A DNA stretch of 64,000 nucleotides from Pseudomonas orientalis (GTDB lineage Bacteria; Pseudomonadota; Gammaproteobacteria; Pseudomonadales; Pseudomonadaceae), in contig NZ_CP094351.1 of assembly GCF_022807995.1 (NCBI RefSeq), positions 3,441,001 through 3,505,000 on the forward strand. The letters run 5' to 3'. The notes below the pieces were generated by a model. The model was not told where the DNA came from. It saw only the letters and a program-made list of their open reading frames with translations, and did not search any database. Below, one piece after another: positions 1-13,310 of this stretch. The translations under genes and the position numbers were made by a program. Numbering within the stretch: the first letter of the stretch is position 1; each line of letters begins with the position of its first letter.

Positions 1-465
1 CGACAGCGTGTCAAACAGCGTGTCCTTGGATTTGGGCTTGAGCGTGAACTCAATCACGTTGCTGGTTTGCTTGGAGGTGATGTCGAAACTGTCGTTGATT
101 TTCGACACGTCACCCGACAACAGCAGTGCCGGCGTCTGGTTCAAGCGCGGGTCGAGCTTCTTGATGGTCGCCTGTTCCAGGTCCGGGTCCCACAGCGTGA
201 CTTTCTGGCCGTCGGACACGATGGTCTGCTCAGCCTTGCCTTCGGTGTGCCAGTAGAACAGGCCGGGACGCTGCACCGCCATTTCGCCTGCGGTCTCCTG
301 CAACTGGGTACCACCGGCGTCCAGGGTCATCTGGGAAAAGCGTGCGGTCAGGGTCTGGGACTTGTCCAGCAGGTTCTTCAGACTGGCCACGGAAGCCGGG
401 TCAGCGTGGGCCGAAACGGCGGTCAGGGCCAGTGCCGGCAACAACAGCATGCGAATGATGCGCAT
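1..465 (-). CDS. lolA: Outer-membrane lipoprotein carrier protein LolA (3' end cut by window)
   Basis: Periplasmic chaperone that takes lipoproteins from the LolCDE exporter and hands them to LolB at the outer membrane. The first 155 codons are visible. They begin with a signal peptide ending in an Ala-His-Ala type cleavage site near residue 21, followed by [18 protein letters not shown] and a [17 protein letters not shown] segment typical of the LolA fold. ATG at 465 follows a GAGG-type ribosome site. The frame is open to base 1, so the C-terminus lies outside. It lies 54 bases downstream of ftsK on the same strand, and the ftsK-lolA pairing is the usual Pseudomonas order, probably one transcript. 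Confidence 0.95.
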   Translation of the reverse strand, partial: MRIIRMLLLPALALTAVSAHADPASVASLKNLLDKSQTLTARFSQMTLDAGGTQLQETAGEMAVQRPGLFYWHTEGKAEQTIVSDGQKVTLWDPDLEQATIKKLDPRLNQTPALLLSGDVSKINDSFDITSKQTSNVIEFTLKPKSKDTLFDTLS

Positions 466-519
466 GGGAGTCCTCATTGAGTAGTCAGGGCGCGCCGCGT
501 GCTGCCACGCGGCGCGGGA

Positions 520-2928
520 TCAGTCGCGCATCTGCCCGGGGGCGATGATTTCACGCGAGCCGTTGGTGTTCATGGCGGTCACGACGCCGGCGTGTTCCAT
601 GGCTTCGATCATGCGGGCGGCGCGGTTGTAGCCGATCTTCAGCTTGCGTTGCACGGCGGAAATCGAGGCACGGCGGCTTTCCAGCACGAACGCCACGGCT
701 TCGTCGTAGAGCGCGTCGGTTTCGGCGTCATCGTCGCCACCCCCGCTGCCGCCGTCGAAACCGCTGCCGGCCTCTTCCACGCCAGCGAGGATGTCGTCGT
801 TATATTCCGGTGCGCCACGCAGTTTCCAGGCTTCCACCACGCGATGCACTTCATCGTCGGAAACGAACGCACCGTGGACACGAATCGGCAGGCTGGTGCC
901 GGGCGGCATGTAGAGCATGTCACCGTGGCCCAGCAGTTGCTCGGCGCCGCCCTGGTCGATGATGGTCCGCGAGTCGATCTTGCTCGACACCTGGAACGCC
1001 ATACGCGTAGGAATGTTGGCCTTGATCAGGCCGGTAATCACATCCACCGATGGCCGCTGGGTGGCGAGGATCAGGTGGATCCCGGCCGCACGGGCTTTCT
1101 GGGCGATACGCGCGATCAATTCTTCGACCTTCTTGCCGACGATCATCATCATGTCGGCGAATTCGTCGACCACCACCACGATGGTCGGCAGCTTGGTCAG
1201 CAGCGGCGCTTCGTCGTGAATGTTCTCGCGCTTGTACAGCGGGTCGGTCAGCGGTGTACCGGCCTCCTGGGCTTCCTTGACCTTGGCATTGAAGCCGGAC
1301 AGGTTACGCACGCCCATCTTCGCCATCAGCTTGTAGCGACGCTCCATCTCGGCGACGCTCCAGCGCAGGGCGTTGGCGGCGTCCTTCATGTCGGTGACCA
1401 CCGGGCACAGCAGGTGCGGAATGCCTTCGTAGATCGACAGCTCAAGCATTTTCGGGTCGATCATGATCAGCTTGGCGTCGTCCGGGCCCGATTTGAACAG
1501 GATCGACAGGATCATCGCGTTCACACCCACCGACTTACCGGAACCGGTGGTACCGGCCACCAGCAGGTGCGGCATTTTCGCCAGGTCGGTAATCACCGGC
1601 TTGCCGCCGATATCATGACCAAGGGCCAGGGTGACCGGCGATTTGAAATTGTCGTATTCCGGGGTCGACAGTACCTCGGAGAAACGCACGATCTGGCGGT
1701 CTTCGTTGGGAATCTCGATACCCACGGTGGTCTTGCCGGGAATCACTTCCACCACGCGCACGCTGGTCACGGCCAGGGAACGGGCCAGGTCCTTGGCCAG
1801 GTTGGAAATACGGCTGACCTTGACGCCTGCGGCCGGCTGGATCTCGTAGCGGGTAATCACCGGACCTGGGTGAATCGAGTCCACCGATACTTCGACGCCG
1901 AATTCCTTGAGCTTGATTTCCAGCAGATGGCCGACGGCCGCCAGGGACTCGGGCGAATAATTGAGCTGTTTCTTTTCCGCCGGGTCGAGAATCGAGATGG
2001 GCGGCAAGGTGCCTTCGACGGCGCTGTCGATGAACAGCGGCGCCTGTTTCTCTTTCTGCACGCGGTGGCTGGGCTCGGGCGCCTTGGGCGGCGCGGGGGC
2101 GATCACCGGTGGCACCTGCTTCTCGCGGTCCGACATGTGTTTGCTCAGGGCCTGTTCGCGCTCGATCAGCCGCTCCTTGACCTTGGCCTGTTCGCGTCGA
2201 TCCGGCGTGCTCGGGGCCACCACCTCGTTGACGCGGGTGTCAACTTCGCGCAGTTGCGCGACCATCTGCTTGCGCTCCACGCGCGCTGCCCACCAGCGGT
2301 TGGCCGCGCCCTGGAACAGCTCCAGCAGATCAAGAGTGATCTTGCCGGTCACGTCCATCACCTTGAACCATGAAAGGTCGGTGAACACCGTAAGGCCGAA
2401 CAGAAACAGCGCGATAAACATCAGGGTGCTGCCCTGGATATTCAGGGTGCGGCGCGCCAGATCGCCCAGGCTTTCGCCGAGCGCCCCGCCGGCACCCGCC
2501 GGCAGACCGGTCGGCGCATGGAAATGGATATGTGCAAGCGCTGCGCCGGACAACACCAGGAAGACCAGCCCGATCAGGCGCCAGGAGAACAGCCAGCCGC
2601 TCCACTGCCACGGCTCGTGACGCTGGCGGAAGATCTGCCAGGTCTTGATCGCCAGCAACAGCGGAAAGATGTATGCGAAATAACCGAGGATCATGAACAG
2701 GATATCGGCGCTGTAGGAACCCACGGGGCCACCGAAATTCTGCACGTCGTCGATCTTGCTGTTATGGCTCCAGCCGGGATCGTCCTTGCCGTAGGTGAGC
2801 AAGGCCATCATCAGGAACAGGCACAGCGCGCCGATCGCGATCAGCGCACCTTCCTTGAGTCGGTAATGCAGGTGCTGACGCCAGGCCGGCACGACTGCTG
2901 CTTTGGGTGTTGCGGCGGATTTCTTCAA
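520..2928 (-). CDS. ftsK: DNA translocase FtsK
   Basis: Septum-anchored DNA pump that clears the terminus region and activates XerCD at dif during division. With the TTG start at 2928 ([10 protein letters not shown]...) the protein is 802 residues. Four or five membrane segments fill about residues 20-190, then a short linker of about 130 residues. The RecA-like motor has Walker A GTTGSGKS near 459-466 and Walker [10 protein letters not shown] near 583-591. The C-terminal winged-helix gamma domain ([20 protein letters not shown] onward) reads KOPS. The frame stays open upstream to 3042, but those 38 extra residues are Arg/Ser-rich and do not look like FtsK. An AGGA lies about 12 bases before the TTG, so I prefer 2928. 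It precedes lolA. Confidence 0.95.
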   Translation of the reverse strand: MKKSAATPKAAVVPAWRQHLHYRLKEGALIAIGALCLFLMMALLTYGKDDPGWSHNSKIDDVQNFGGPVGSYSADILFMILGYFAYIFPLLLAIKTWQIFRQRHEPWQWSGWLFSWRLIGLVFLVLSGAALAHIHFHAPTGLPAGAGGALGESLGDLARRTLNIQGSTLMFIALFLFGLTVFTDLSWFKVMDVTGKITLDLLELFQGAANRWWAARVERKQMVAQLREVDTRVNEVVAPSTPDRREQAKVKERLIEREQALSKHMSDREKQVPPVIAPAPPKAPEPSHRVQKEKQAPLFIDSAVEGTLPPISILDPAEKKQLNYSPESLAAVGHLLEIKLKEFGVEVSVDSIHPGPVITRYEIQPAAGVKVSRISNLAKDLARSLAVTSVRVVEVIPGKTTVGIEIPNEDRQIVRFSEVLSTPEYDNFKSPVTLALGHDIGGKPVITDLAKMPHLLVAGTTGSGKSVGVNAMILSILFKSGPDDAKLIMIDPKMLELSIYEGIPHLLCPVVTDMKDAANALRWSVAEMERRYKLMAKMGVRNLSGFNAKVKEAQEAGTPLTDPLYKRENIHDEAPLLTKLPTIVVVVDEFADMMMIVGKKVEELIARIAQKARAAGIHLILATQRPSVDVITGLIKANIPTRMAFQVSSKIDSRTIIDQGGAEQLLGHGDMLYMPPGTSLPIRVHGAFVSDDEVHRVVEAWKLRGAPEYNDDILAGVEEAGSGFDGGSGGGDDDAETDALYDEAVAFVLESRRASISAVQRKLKIGYNRAARMIEAMEHAGVVTAMNTNGSREIIAPGQMRD

Positions 2929-3403
2929 AACGGGTCTTTTCCTGCGCCTTGTAGCGCGTCCATCTGTTGAATGACTGCACACGACTGCTCTATCCGAAGC
3001 AGCTGAAAAAATGAAGAGTGTTGCTGAATCTACTGTTAACACCGCGCAATGCAGCGGTGAAATGGCGATAACGCCATAATCGCCGCATTGTACGGGTTTG
3101 CGCGCACGATGCCACGCACTTGCCCGTCACACGGCGGTCTGTTCAATTTGAGCATGCATTGCCTTTGCTGACAAAGGCTTATGCGCTGTATTGACCAATC
3201 CAGGCAAGCTTGGCAAATGGCCTGCACTGGCCAGACCCGATTACGACCGCACCTTATACGCAGAGTTGCAGAAACACCCTTACACGCTAATCCAGGCCGA
3301 ACAGCCATTTGGGCTGGCCCCAAGGCGCTGTGTCGACAATAATCAGGTCCCTGGGCAGGCGCCAGACCTGCCACTCCCCTCCCCTTCCGTAAGCCTGGAT
3401 GCC
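2929..3403. other. Intergenic region between divergent ftsK and aat
   Basis: About 475 bases without a convincing gene. The plus-strand frame of aat is open back to 3191, but the extra residues do not look like Aat. A perfect short hairpin, GCCTTTG-CTGA-CAAAGGC, lies at 3161-3178 and could be an operator or a leader hairpin. In P. aeruginosa PAO1 the thioredoxin reductase gene trxB1 sits between ftsK and aat; no TrxB-like sequence is visible here. Both divergent promoters must lie in this stretch, but I could not assign clear -35/-10 boxes. Confidence 0.5.
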
Positions 3404-4084
3404 ATGCTGACCTGGTTGCAACGCGACACCCTGACATTTCCGCCACTGGCCAAGGCCATGCGCGAACCCAACGGCCTGCTTGCCGCCGGCGGCGACCTGT
3501 CGGCCGAACGATTGATCCAGGCCTACCGCCACGGCTGCTTCCCTTGGTTCTCCGAAGGCCAGCCGATTCTGTGGTGGTCGCCCGACCCTCGCACGGTGAT
3601 ATTCCCCGGCGAGCTGCACGTCTCGCGCAGTCTTGGCAAATTATTACGCCAGCAGCGCTACAGCGTGACCTTCGATCAGGATTTCGCTGCGGTGATTCAA
3701 GCCTGCGCGGCGCCCCGCGCCTATGCGGATGGCACCTGGATCACCGAAGGCATCCAGAGCGCCTACCTGGAGCTGCATCAGCGTGGTTACGCGCATTCGG
3801 TAGAGGTCTGGGACCAGGGCGAACTGGTCGGCGGCCTGTACGGCCTGGCGATGGGCCAATTGTTTTTTGGCGAATCCATGTTCAGCCGCGCCGATAACGC
3901 CTCGAAATTCGGCTTCGCCACGCTCACCCGGCAACTGCAGGCCTGGGGCTTTGTGCTGATTGACTGCCAGATGCCCAATGATCACCTGCATAGCCTGGGC
4001 GCACGCGGCATACCGCGCAGCGAATTCGCTGCGTTTCTGCACAATCATCTGGACGTGCCCAGCTCTGGGCCGTGGGTTTCTTGA
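3404..4084 (+). CDS. aat: Leucyl/phenylalanyl-tRNA--protein transferase
   Basis: Cytosolic enzyme that moves Leu or Phe from aminoacyl-tRNA to N-terminal Arg/Lys of proteins, making N-degrons for ClpS-ClpAP. The 226-residue product starts [19 protein letters not shown] and carries the family blocks [67 protein letters not shown] and [18 protein letters not shown] 3404 is chosen because homology begins there; the open frame upstream does not align. It heads an aat-bpt-infA run, with the ClpA/ClpS genes that read its products just beyond on the other strand. Confidence 0.96.
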   Translation: MLTWLQRDTLTFPPLAKAMREPNGLLAAGGDLSAERLIQAYRHGCFPWFSEGQPILWWSPDPRTVIFPGELHVSRSLGKLLRQQRYSVTFDQDFAAVIQACAAPRAYADGTWITEGIQSAYLELHQRGYAHSVEVWDQGELVGGLYGLAMGQLFFGESMFSRADNASKFGFATLTRQLQAWGFVLIDCQMPNDHLHSLGARGIPRSEFAAFLHNHLDVPSSGPWVS

Positions 4085-4140
4085 GCGACATCCGCGTACC
4101 TGGCTTACACTTATTTCAAAGCTTATTCCGAGGGTTGATC

Positions 4141-4848
4141 ATGACCGAGTTGGCGCGCTTGAAGTTTTATGCCACTCAAGCCCACTCTTGCAGCTATCTG
4201 CCCGACGAGCAGGCCACCACGCTGTTCCTCGATCCCAGCCAGCCGATGGACGTGCATGTGTACGCCGACCTGTCGGAGATGGGCTTTCGGCGCAGCGGCG
4301 ATCATCTGTACCGACCCCATTGCCAAAACTGCAACGCCTGTGTGCCGGCGCGCATCCCGGTGGCGCAATTTCTACCGGATCGCAACCAGAAACGCATTCT
4401 CAAGCGCAATGCCGACCTGACGGTAAGCGCGGTCAAGCCGCAGTACAGCGAAGAATATTTCGATCTCTATCAACGCTACATCGAACAACGCCATGCCGAC
4501 GGCGATATGTTCCCGCCCAGCCGCGACCAATTTTCGACATTCCTGGTACGTGACCTGCCTTTTTCGCGCTTCTACGAATTTCGCCTCGACGGACGGTTGT
4601 TGGCGGTGGCAGTGACCGACCTGCTGCCCAACGGCCTCTCGGCGGTATACACCTTCTATGAACCCGCCGAAGAGCGCCGCAGCCTGGGGCGCTTTGCGAT
4701 CCTATGGCAGATCGGTGAAGCGCTGCGCCTGCAACTTGAGGCGGTGTACCTCGGATACTGGATCAAGAACTGCAAAAAGATGAGCTACAAGACCCAATAT
4801 CGGCCCATTGAGCTGCTGATTAATCAAAGATGGGTAACGCTTAACTAG
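4141..4848 (+). CDS. bpt: Aspartate/glutamate leucyltransferase (Bpt)
   Basis: Transfers Leu from Leu-tRNA to N-terminal Asp or Glu, giving the second branch of the bacterial N-degron pathway. Older annotations call it arginyl-transferase (ate). The 235-residue protein has the N-terminal cysteine-rich segment [10 protein letters not shown], then [16 protein letters not shown], and the C-terminal acyltransferase domain with [23 protein letters not shown] 4141 fits the usual [13 protein letters not shown] beginning, although the frame is open back to 4072. It lies 56 bases after aat and likely shares its transcript. Confidence 0.95.
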
Positions 4849-4948
4849 AACCCCTTGGCTTGAACACCCTTTTTCGGGCACAATGCACGCCGCTTTTGCC
4901 TGGCGCAGTTGCACCGGGCCATTCACTGGATACCGAGGGCTTTACTGC

Positions 4949-5167
4949 ATGTCGAAAGAAGACAGCTTCGAAATGGAAGGCACTGTCGTCGACACCCTGC
5001 CCAACACCATGTTTCGTGTGGAGTTGGAAAATGGGCACGTCGTAACCGCGCATATCTCCGGCAAGATGCGCAAGAACTACATTCGTATTCTTACCGGTGA
5101 CAAAGTGCGCGTCGAGCTGACGCCCTATGACTTGAGCAAAGGGCGCATCACTTACCGCGCTCGCTAA
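4949..5167 (+). CDS. infA: Translation initiation factor IF-1
   Basis: The 72-residue OB-fold protein [20 protein letters not shown]... ending ITYRAR is a canonical IF-1 of normal length. It binds the 30S A-site and helps IF-2/IF-3 choose the initiator tRNA. ATG 4949 is the conserved start; the open frame upstream from 4883 is not coding. The gene follows bpt by 100 bases and is closed by a strong hairpin terminator at 5181. Confidence 0.97.
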
Positions 5168-5180
5168 GCAAGTCAATACA

Positions 5181-5207
5181 AAACGCCCGGTTATGCCGGG
5201 CGTTTTT
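5181..5207 (+). terminator. Rho-independent terminator after infA
   Basis: Stem AACGCCCGG with loop TTATG and return arm CCGGGCGTT, followed by a T-run, 13 bases past the infA stop. Confidence 0.9.
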
Positions 5208-5239
5208 GTGTGTGTGCAATTTACCAAGTGCCAAAACCC

Positions 5240-5334
5240 AATGTGGGAGGGGGCTTGCCCCCGATAGCGGTAGATAAGTCACTCATGTAGCGACTGAAAC
5301 ACTGCTATCGGGGGCAAGCCCCCTCCCACATTGG
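5240..5334. repeat. REPIN (REP doublet), GTGGGAGGGGGCTTGCCCCCGA type
   Basis: Two inverted copies of a REP unit (GTGGGAGGGGGCTTGCCC... and its complement ...GGGCAAGCCCCCTCCCAC) flank a loop of about 45 bases between the infA terminator and the clpA stop. The same unit recurs at 12663, 18234, 20806, 43857 and 58268. Such doublets are mobilised in trans by RAYT transposases; none is encoded in this window. Confidence 0.9.
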
Positions 5335-5350
5335 CGCCCGTAGCTATCGA

Positions 5351-7621
5351 TCAGGCCATTTCAGCCGTGGTTTCGAACTCGAAGGTCAGCTCGCCGTCCT
5401 TCAGATCGATATGCACCACGCCACCATGGTCGGAAAGCTCGCCAAACAGGATCTCCTCGGCCAGCGGCCGCTTGATCTTGTCCTGGATCAGACGCGCCAT
5501 CGGGCGTGCGCCCATTGCCGCGTCGTAGCCGCCTTCTGCAATCCAGCTGCGCGCCGCTTCCGACACTTCCAGTTGCACGCGCTTGTCTTCCAACTGCGCC
5601 TGAAGCTCGGTGAGGAACTTGTCCACCACGCTTTTGATGACCTCATGGCTGAGGCGACCAAACTGGATAATGGTGTCCAGACGGTTGCGGAACTCCGGCG
5701 TAAAGCTCTTCTTGATCACTTCCATCGCATCCGACGAGTGATCCTGATGACTGAAGCCGATCGAAGCCCGCGCGGCCGTTTCGGCACCGGCGTTGGTGGT
5801 CATGATCACGATCACGTTGCGGAAATCCGCCTTGCGCCCGTTGTTGTCGGTCAGGGTACCGTGATCCATGACCTGCAGCAGCAGGTTGAAGACCTCCGGG
5901 TGAGCCTTTTCGATTTCATCGAGCAGCAACACGCAATGCGGCTGCTTGGTAATCGCCTCGGTCAACAGGCCGCCCTGATCGAAGCCGACATAGCCCGGAG
6001 GCGCACCGATCAGGCGCGACACGGTGTGGCGCTCCATGTACTCGGACATGTCGAAGCGCACCAGCTCGATACCCATGGCCTTGGCCAATTGGCGCGCCGC
6101 CTCGGTTTTGCCGACACCGGTCGGACCTGCGAACAGGAACGAACCCACTGGCTTGTCCGGCGACTTGAGACCCGCACGCGACAGCTTGATCGCGGTGGAC
6201 AGTGCATCGATGGCCGCATCCTGACCGAAAACGGTCAGTTTGAGGTCACGCTCCAGGTTACGCAGCAGCTCCTTGTCGGAACTGTTGACGTGCTTAGGGG
6301 GAATCCGCGCGATTTTCGCCACGATATCCTCGACCTGAGGCACGTCAATGCGCTTCACACGTTTCTCGACCGGCTGCAGACGCTGGTAGGCACCCGCCTC
6401 GTCGATCACATCGATCGCCTTGTCCGGCATATGCCGGTCATTGATGTAGCGTGACGCCAGCTCAGCCGCCGCACGCAGGGCTTCATCGGTGTACTCGATG
6501 CCATGGTGCGCTTCGAAACGCCCCTTGAGACCGCGCAGGATGCCGATGGTGTCTTCAACCGAAGGCTCGGACACGTCGACTTTCTGGAAGCGGCGCGCCA
6601 GGGCACGGTCTTTTTCGAAGATCCCGCGAAATTCCTGGAACGTGGTCGAGCCAATGCAGCGGATATCACCCGACGACAGCAACGGCTTGAGCAGGTTGGA
6701 CGCATCCATCACCCCGCCCGACGCGGCCCCCGCACCAATGATGGTGTGGATCTCGTCGATGAACAGGATCGCCTGCGGGCGTTTTTTCAGTTCGCCGAGC
6801 AGCGCCTTGAAGCGCTTTTCGAAATCGCCACGGTACTTGGTCCCGGCGAGCAGTGCGCCCAGGTCCAGGGAGTAGACGACACTGTTGGCCAGCAAATCCG
6901 GCACCTGGTTGTCGACGATACGCTTGGCCAGGCCCTCGGCGATCGCGGTTTTACCCACGCCCGCTTCACCGACCAGCAGCGGATTGTTCTTGCGACGACG
7001 CGCGAGGATCTGCGCTACGCGCTCAACCTCAAGCTCACGCCCCACCAGCGGATCGATCCGCCCCTGGCGCGCCAGCTCATTGAGGTTGCTGGCATAGGCA
7101 TCCAGCGGGTTGCTTGAAGAAGAAGACTCACCACCCTCCTCGTCCTGCATATCCTGCTCACCCTCGGAATGATCGCCGTGCCCGGGCACCTTGGAGATAC
7201 CATGGGCGATGTAGTTGACGACATCGATACGGGCAACGCTCTGCTGCTTGAGCAGAAACACCGCCTGGCTTTCCTGTTCGCTGAAAATCGCCACCAGCAC
7301 ATTGGCGCCCGTGACTTCACGCTTACCGGAGCTCTGAACGTGGAATACAGCACGCTGCAATACCCGCTGGAAGCCCAGGGTTGGCTGGGTCTCACGGTCC
7401 TCGTCATGCACGGGGATCAGTGGCGTGGTGGAGTCGATAAACTCCTGCAGGTCATGCTTGAGTTTGTCGAGGTTGGCGCCGCACGCACGTAGAACGGTGG
7501 CGGCAGCTTCGTTATCCAAAAGTGCCAGCAAAAGGTGCTCGACGGTCATGAATTCATGACGCTTCGAACGAGCCTCCTTGAAGGCAAGATTGAGGGTGAC
7601 TTCGAGCTCGCGGTTTAACAT
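5351..7621 (-). CDS. clpA: ATP-dependent Clp protease ATP-binding subunit ClpA
   Basis: Hexameric AAA+ unfoldase that feeds ClpP and takes N-degron substrates from ClpS. The 756-residue protein has the ClpS-binding N-domain ([18 protein letters not shown], residues 1-140), a first AAA module with Walker A GEAGVGKT and sensor region [12 protein letters not shown], and a second with GPTGVGKT and [15 protein letters not shown]. The C-terminal domain includes [15 protein letters not shown]. An acidic Ser-rich linker near 150-170 is normal. clpS lies 29 bases upstream on the same strand, so the two are co-transcribed. Confidence 0.97.
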   Translation of the reverse strand: MLNRELEVTLNLAFKEARSKRHEFMTVEHLLLALLDNEAAATVLRACGANLDKLKHDLQEFIDSTTPLIPVHDEDRETQPTLGFQRVLQRAVFHVQSSGKREVTGANVLVAIFSEQESQAVFLLKQQSVARIDVVNYIAHGISKVPGHGDHSEGEQDMQDEEGGESSSSSNPLDAYASNLNELARQGRIDPLVGRELEVERVAQILARRRKNNPLLVGEAGVGKTAIAEGLAKRIVDNQVPDLLANSVVYSLDLGALLAGTKYRGDFEKRFKALLGELKKRPQAILFIDEIHTIIGAGAASGGVMDASNLLKPLLSSGDIRCIGSTTFQEFRGIFEKDRALARRFQKVDVSEPSVEDTIGILRGLKGRFEAHHGIEYTDEALRAAAELASRYINDRHMPDKAIDVIDEAGAYQRLQPVEKRVKRIDVPQVEDIVAKIARIPPKHVNSSDKELLRNLERDLKLTVFGQDAAIDALSTAIKLSRAGLKSPDKPVGSFLFAGPTGVGKTEAARQLAKAMGIELVRFDMSEYMERHTVSRLIGAPPGYVGFDQGGLLTEAITKQPHCVLLLDEIEKAHPEVFNLLLQVMDHGTLTDNNGRKADFRNVIVIMTTNAGAETAARASIGFSHQDHSSDAMEVIKKSFTPEFRNRLDTIIQFGRLSHEVIKSVVDKFLTELQAQLEDKRVQLEVSEAARSWIAEGGYDAAMGARPMARLIQDKIKRPLAEEILFGELSDHGGVVHIDLKDGELTFEFETTAEMA

Positions 7622-7650
7622 AGCTTCACCTCATACCCAAGTGGTCGGCG

Positions 7651-8019
7651 TTAACCGTCCTTCTCGATTTCACAGAGTAGCGGATGCTGGCTTTCCCTGG
7701 CGTACTGGTTGACCTGCATGGCCTTTGTCTCGGCGATGTCGCGGGTAAACACTCCACATACTGCCCGTCCTTCTGTGTGAACGGCCAGCATTACCTTGGT
7801 CGCCAACTCGCGGTTCAGGTTAAAAAACACCTCGAGCACTTCGACCACGAAATCCATCGGTGTGTAGTCATCATTGAACAAAACCACCTTGTACATCGGC
7901 GGCGCCTGTAAAGCAGGCTTGGCCTCCTGAACAGCAATGCCTGCAGAACCGTCGTCGTCATGTTCCTGATCCGGGCGATCCTGATTGAATGTTAGTCGAA
8001 TCTGGCTATTTGCATGCAT
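7651..8019 (-). CDS. clpS: ClpAP adaptor ClpS
   Basis: The 122-residue N-recognin binds N-terminal Leu/Phe/Tyr/Trp and delivers those proteins to ClpA. A flexible acidic N-terminus (residues 1-40) precedes the core [20 protein letters not shown] with the NDDYTPM ligand loop. The segment [24 protein letters not shown] then supplies the ClpA contact face. It lies directly upstream of clpA. Its nearness to aat and bpt puts writer and reader of N-degrons within 5 kb. Confidence 0.96.
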   Translation of the reverse strand: MHANSQIRLTFNQDRPDQEHDDDGSAGIAVQEAKPALQAPPMYKVVLFNDDYTPMDFVVEVLEVFFNLNRELATKVMLAVHTEGRAVCGVFTRDIAETKAMQVNQYARESQHPLLCEIEKDG

Positions 8020-8099
8020 GGAAAGAAAGGTTCGTCAGTGGTTCAAATACAGTGGTGGGGGCGACCTGTCAGATTTTCAACTCCAACCCTTTGGTCGCC

Positions 8100-8127
8100 T
8101 TGACTATCGGCAAATCGGTGTTACAAC
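8100..8127 (+). promoter_or_regulatory. Weak sigma70-like promoter candidate for cspD
   Basis: TTGACT (8100-8105), a 16-base spacer and TACAAC (8122-8127) sit about 115 bases before the cspD ATG. The -35 is good and the -10 weak; this is a pattern match only. Confidence 0.35.
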
Positions 8128-8243
8128 CAATAGAGCCCACAGTGGGTAAAAAAGGTCCGCGCAGTCAACCTTATTTATTCGGGTTAGGACGGATAGACAG
8201 GATGATACTCCAGTGATGGAGTCTGGTGCAGAGGGATAAGGGA

Positions 8244-8552
8244 ATGGCGAGAGGTAAGGTCAAGTGGTTCAACAATGCCAAGGGTTACGGCTTCATTATT
8301 GAAGACGGCAAGGACGAAGACCTTTTTGCGCATTACTCAGCGATTGATATGGATGGCTACAAAACGTTGAAGGCGGGTCAACCGGTTTCCTTTGAAACTA
8401 TTCAAGGACCCAAGGGTTTGCATGCCGTAAAAATAAAGTCAGTGCCCCAACTGGATGACGCCCCCGCCGAGCCAACGACCAGCCAGGGCAAGAAGGTCAA
8501 GGTGAAAAAACCTGCAAAAGAACTGCCTGATAGATCATTGCGCCTGGCCTGA
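8244..8552 (+). CDS. cspD: Cold-shock-like protein CspD
   Basis: Single-stranded nucleic-acid-binding OB-fold protein. In E. coli CspD inhibits replication in stationary phase. The start MARGKVKWFNNAKGYGFI contains RNP-1, and DLFAHYSAI is the CspD-type RNP-2. The protein is 102 residues, longer than most because of a Lys-rich tail (GKKVKVKKPAKELPDRSLR) after about residue 75. ATG 8244 has a purine-rich ribosome site (GAGGGATAAGGGA) just before it. It is divergent from clpS-clpA and convergent with icd, with a shared terminator at 8557. Confidence 0.93.
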   Translation: MARGKVKWFNNAKGYGFIIEDGKDEDLFAHYSAIDMDGYKTLKAGQPVSFETIQGPKGLHAVKIKSVPQLDDAPAEPTTSQGKKVKVKKPAKELPDRSLRLA

Positions 8553-8556
8553 CCAA

Positions 8557-8601
8557 TAAAAAGCCGACCAATCTGAACCAACAGAATGGCCGGCTTTTTC
8601 G
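8557..8601. terminator. Bidirectional terminator between cspD and icd
   Basis: Arms AAAAAGCCGACC and GGCCGGCTTTTT, with one mismatch, enclose about 20 bases. A-run and T-run flanks allow termination of both convergent genes. Confidence 0.8.
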
Positions 8602-8608
8602 TGGCTGC

Positions 8609-9865
8609 TTACATATGTTTGATCAACGCATCACCAAAGCCCGACGACGACACCAATGTCGCCCCTTCCATCAGGCGCTCGAAGTCATAGGTCACGGTCT
8701 TGGCCGAGATTGCGCCGTTGGTGCCCTTGATGATCAGATCCGCCGCTTCGACCCAGCCCATATGCCGCAGCATCATTTCCGCCGACAGAATCAATGAACC
8801 CGGGTTGACCTGATCCTTGCCTGCATATTTTGGTGCGGTGCCGTGGGTGGCTTCGAACATGGCCACGGTGTCGGACAGGTTGGCACCCGGGGCAATACCG
8901 ATGCCGCCCACTTCTGCCGCCAGAGCGTCGGACAAGTAGTCGCCGTTGAGGTTAAGCGTGGCAATCACGTCATATTCAGCCGGGCGCAGCAGGATCTGCT
9001 GGAGCATCGCATCGGCAATCGCATCCTTGACCACCACATTCTTGCCGGTCCTGGAGTTCTTGAATTGCATCCACGGCCCGCCATCGAGCAGGGTCGCGCC
9101 GAACTCTTCGGCCGCCACTTCGTAGGCCCATTCCTTGAAGGCACCTTCGGTGAACTTCATGATGTTGCCTTTGTGCACGATGGTCAGCGAATCGCGGTCG
9201 TTATCCACCACATATTGCAGGGCCTTGCGCGCCAGGCGCTTGGTGCCCTCTTTCGACACCGGCTTGACGCCAATCCCGCAATCCTGATCGAAACGGATCT
9301 TGGTGACGCCCATTTCTTCCTTGAGGAACTTGATCACCTTGATCGCCTCGGGCGAACCGGCTTTCCACTCGATGCCGGCGTAAATGTCCTCGGAGTTTTC
9401 GCGGAAGATGGTCATGTCCACGTCGCCAGGCTTCTTGACCGGGCTGGGCACGCCTTCGAACCAGCGCACCGGGCGCAGGCATACATACAGGTCCAGTTGC
9501 TGACGCAGGGCCACGTTCAGGGAACGGATGCCGCCGCCGACCGGCGTGGTCAGCGGGCCCTTGATGGACACCACGTAATCCTTGACCGCGTCCAGAGTCT
9601 CCTGGGGTAGCCAGGTGTCCTGGTCGTAGACCTGAGTCGCCTTCTCGCCGGCATACACCTCCATCCACGAGATCTTGCGCTTGCCGCCGTAGGCCTTTTC
9701 AACAGCAGCGTCGACCACCTTGATCATCACCGGACTGATGTCGACGCCGATACCGTCTCCTTCGATATACGGAATGATCGGTTGGTCAGGAACATTGAGA
9801 GAATGGTCTGCATTGACGGTGATTTTGTCGCCGACTGCCGGAACCTGAATCTTCTTGTATCCCAT
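8609..9865 (-). CDS. icd: NADP-dependent isocitrate dehydrogenase, dimeric type
   Basis: TCA-cycle enzyme turning isocitrate into 2-oxoglutarate, CO2 and NADPH. The 418-residue product has [15 protein letters not shown] and the substrate loop [13 protein letters not shown], whose Ser is the site phosphorylated by AceK in E. coli. [14 protein letters not shown], the metal-site region and [19 protein letters not shown] (cofactor loop) follow. ATG 9865 is preferred over a codon 12 bases upstream because GGAG lies correctly before it. It is divergent from a second, unrelated isocitrate dehydrogenase (idh). Confidence 0.96.
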   Translation of the reverse strand: MGYKKIQVPAVGDKITVNADHSLNVPDQPIIPYIEGDGIGVDISPVMIKVVDAAVEKAYGGKRKISWMEVYAGEKATQVYDQDTWLPQETLDAVKDYVVSIKGPLTTPVGGGIRSLNVALRQQLDLYVCLRPVRWFEGVPSPVKKPGDVDMTIFRENSEDIYAGIEWKAGSPEAIKVIKFLKEEMGVTKIRFDQDCGIGVKPVSKEGTKRLARKALQYVVDNDRDSLTIVHKGNIMKFTEGAFKEWAYEVAAEEFGATLLDGGPWMQFKNSRTGKNVVVKDAIADAMLQQILLRPAEYDVIATLNLNGDYLSDALAAEVGGIGIAPGANLSDTVAMFEATHGTAPKYAGKDQVNPGSLILSAEMMLRHMGWVEAADLIIKGTNGAISAKTVTYDFERLMEGATLVSSSGFGDALIKHM

Positions 9866-12585
<2,720 letters not shown>

Positions 12586-12601
12586 GGTTGTAACGATGCA
12601 A

Positions 12602-12632
12602 AGAAGCCCCGGCCAAGTGCCGGGGTTTCTGT
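12602..12632 (+). terminator. Rho-independent terminator after idh
   Basis: Stem AGAAGCCCCGGC, loop CAAGT, return arm GCCGGGGTTTCT, then a T-rich stretch. Confidence 0.85.
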
Positions 12633-12662
12633 TTCCACTATCGAACTGAAGAAACCGGATCA

Positions 12663-12756
12663 AATGTGGGAAGGGGCTTGCCCCCGATGGCAGTGGGTCA
12701 GCCCCAGATGTATTTACTGACACTCCCTCATCGGGGGCAAGCCCCCTACCACACTG
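12663..12756. repeat. REPIN between idh and the Nudix gene
   Basis: Inverted REP arms of the same class as at 5240, with single-base changes (GTGGGAAGGGGCTTGCCC; arm 2 ends CCCCCTACCAC). The loop is about 45 bases. Confidence 0.88.
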
Positions 12757-12804
12757 ACTGTATTCCCTCTGTAAGACCGCGCTGCGTCCTGAATCGAGGC
12801 AACT

Positions 12805-13251
12805 ATGACCTGGCTCCCCCACATCACCGTCGCCACCCTCGTCGAAGACAACGGCCGCTTCCTGATGGTCGAAGAACTCAAGGGCGGCCGTGCCGTGCTC
12901 AATCAGCCCGCGGGCCATCTGGACCCGAACGAAACCCTGACCGAAGCCGCCGTGCGCGAAACCCTCGAAGAAACCGGTTGGGACGTCCAACCCACCGGCA
13001 TCGTCGGCATCTACCTGTATACCGCCCCAAGCAATGGCGTGACCTATCAACGGGTCTGCTTTATCGCCAAAGCGCTGAAACACCACCCCGACTATCAACT
13101 CGACGAAGGCATCCTCCGTGCCCGCTGGCTGACCCGTGACGAGCTGATGGCCGTACGCGACGACTGGCGCAGCGAGCTGATCATCCGCTGTATCGATGAT
13201 TATCTGGCCGGCCAGCGCCACAGCCTGGAATTGATCCGTCCTTCTCTTTAG
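12805..13251 (+). CDS. Nudix hydrolase (NudJ-like)
   Basis: The 148-residue Nudix-fold phosphohydrolase has an exact Nudix box: G38-x5-E44, then RETLEETGW, giving the GX5EX7REUXEEXGU pattern that holds the metal. Family members of this position (just before mnmA in Pseudomonas) resemble E. coli NudJ, which acts on thiamine-pyrimidine pyrophosphates and nucleotides; the true substrate is not visible. It lies 59 bases before mnmA on the same strand and probably begins that operon. Confidence 0.9.
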   Translation: MTWLPHITVATLVEDNGRFLMVEELKGGRAVLNQPAGHLDPNETLTEAAVRETLEETGWDVQPTGIVGIYLYTAPSNGVTYQRVCFIAKALKHHPDYQLDEGILRARWLTRDELMAVRDDWRSELIIRCIDDYLAGQRHSLELIRPSL

Positions 13252-13310
13252 CCTTGCGGGCCCAGGCCTGCTAGAATCGCGTCCTTTTTCAAGACACCCG
13301 TTGAAACCCT

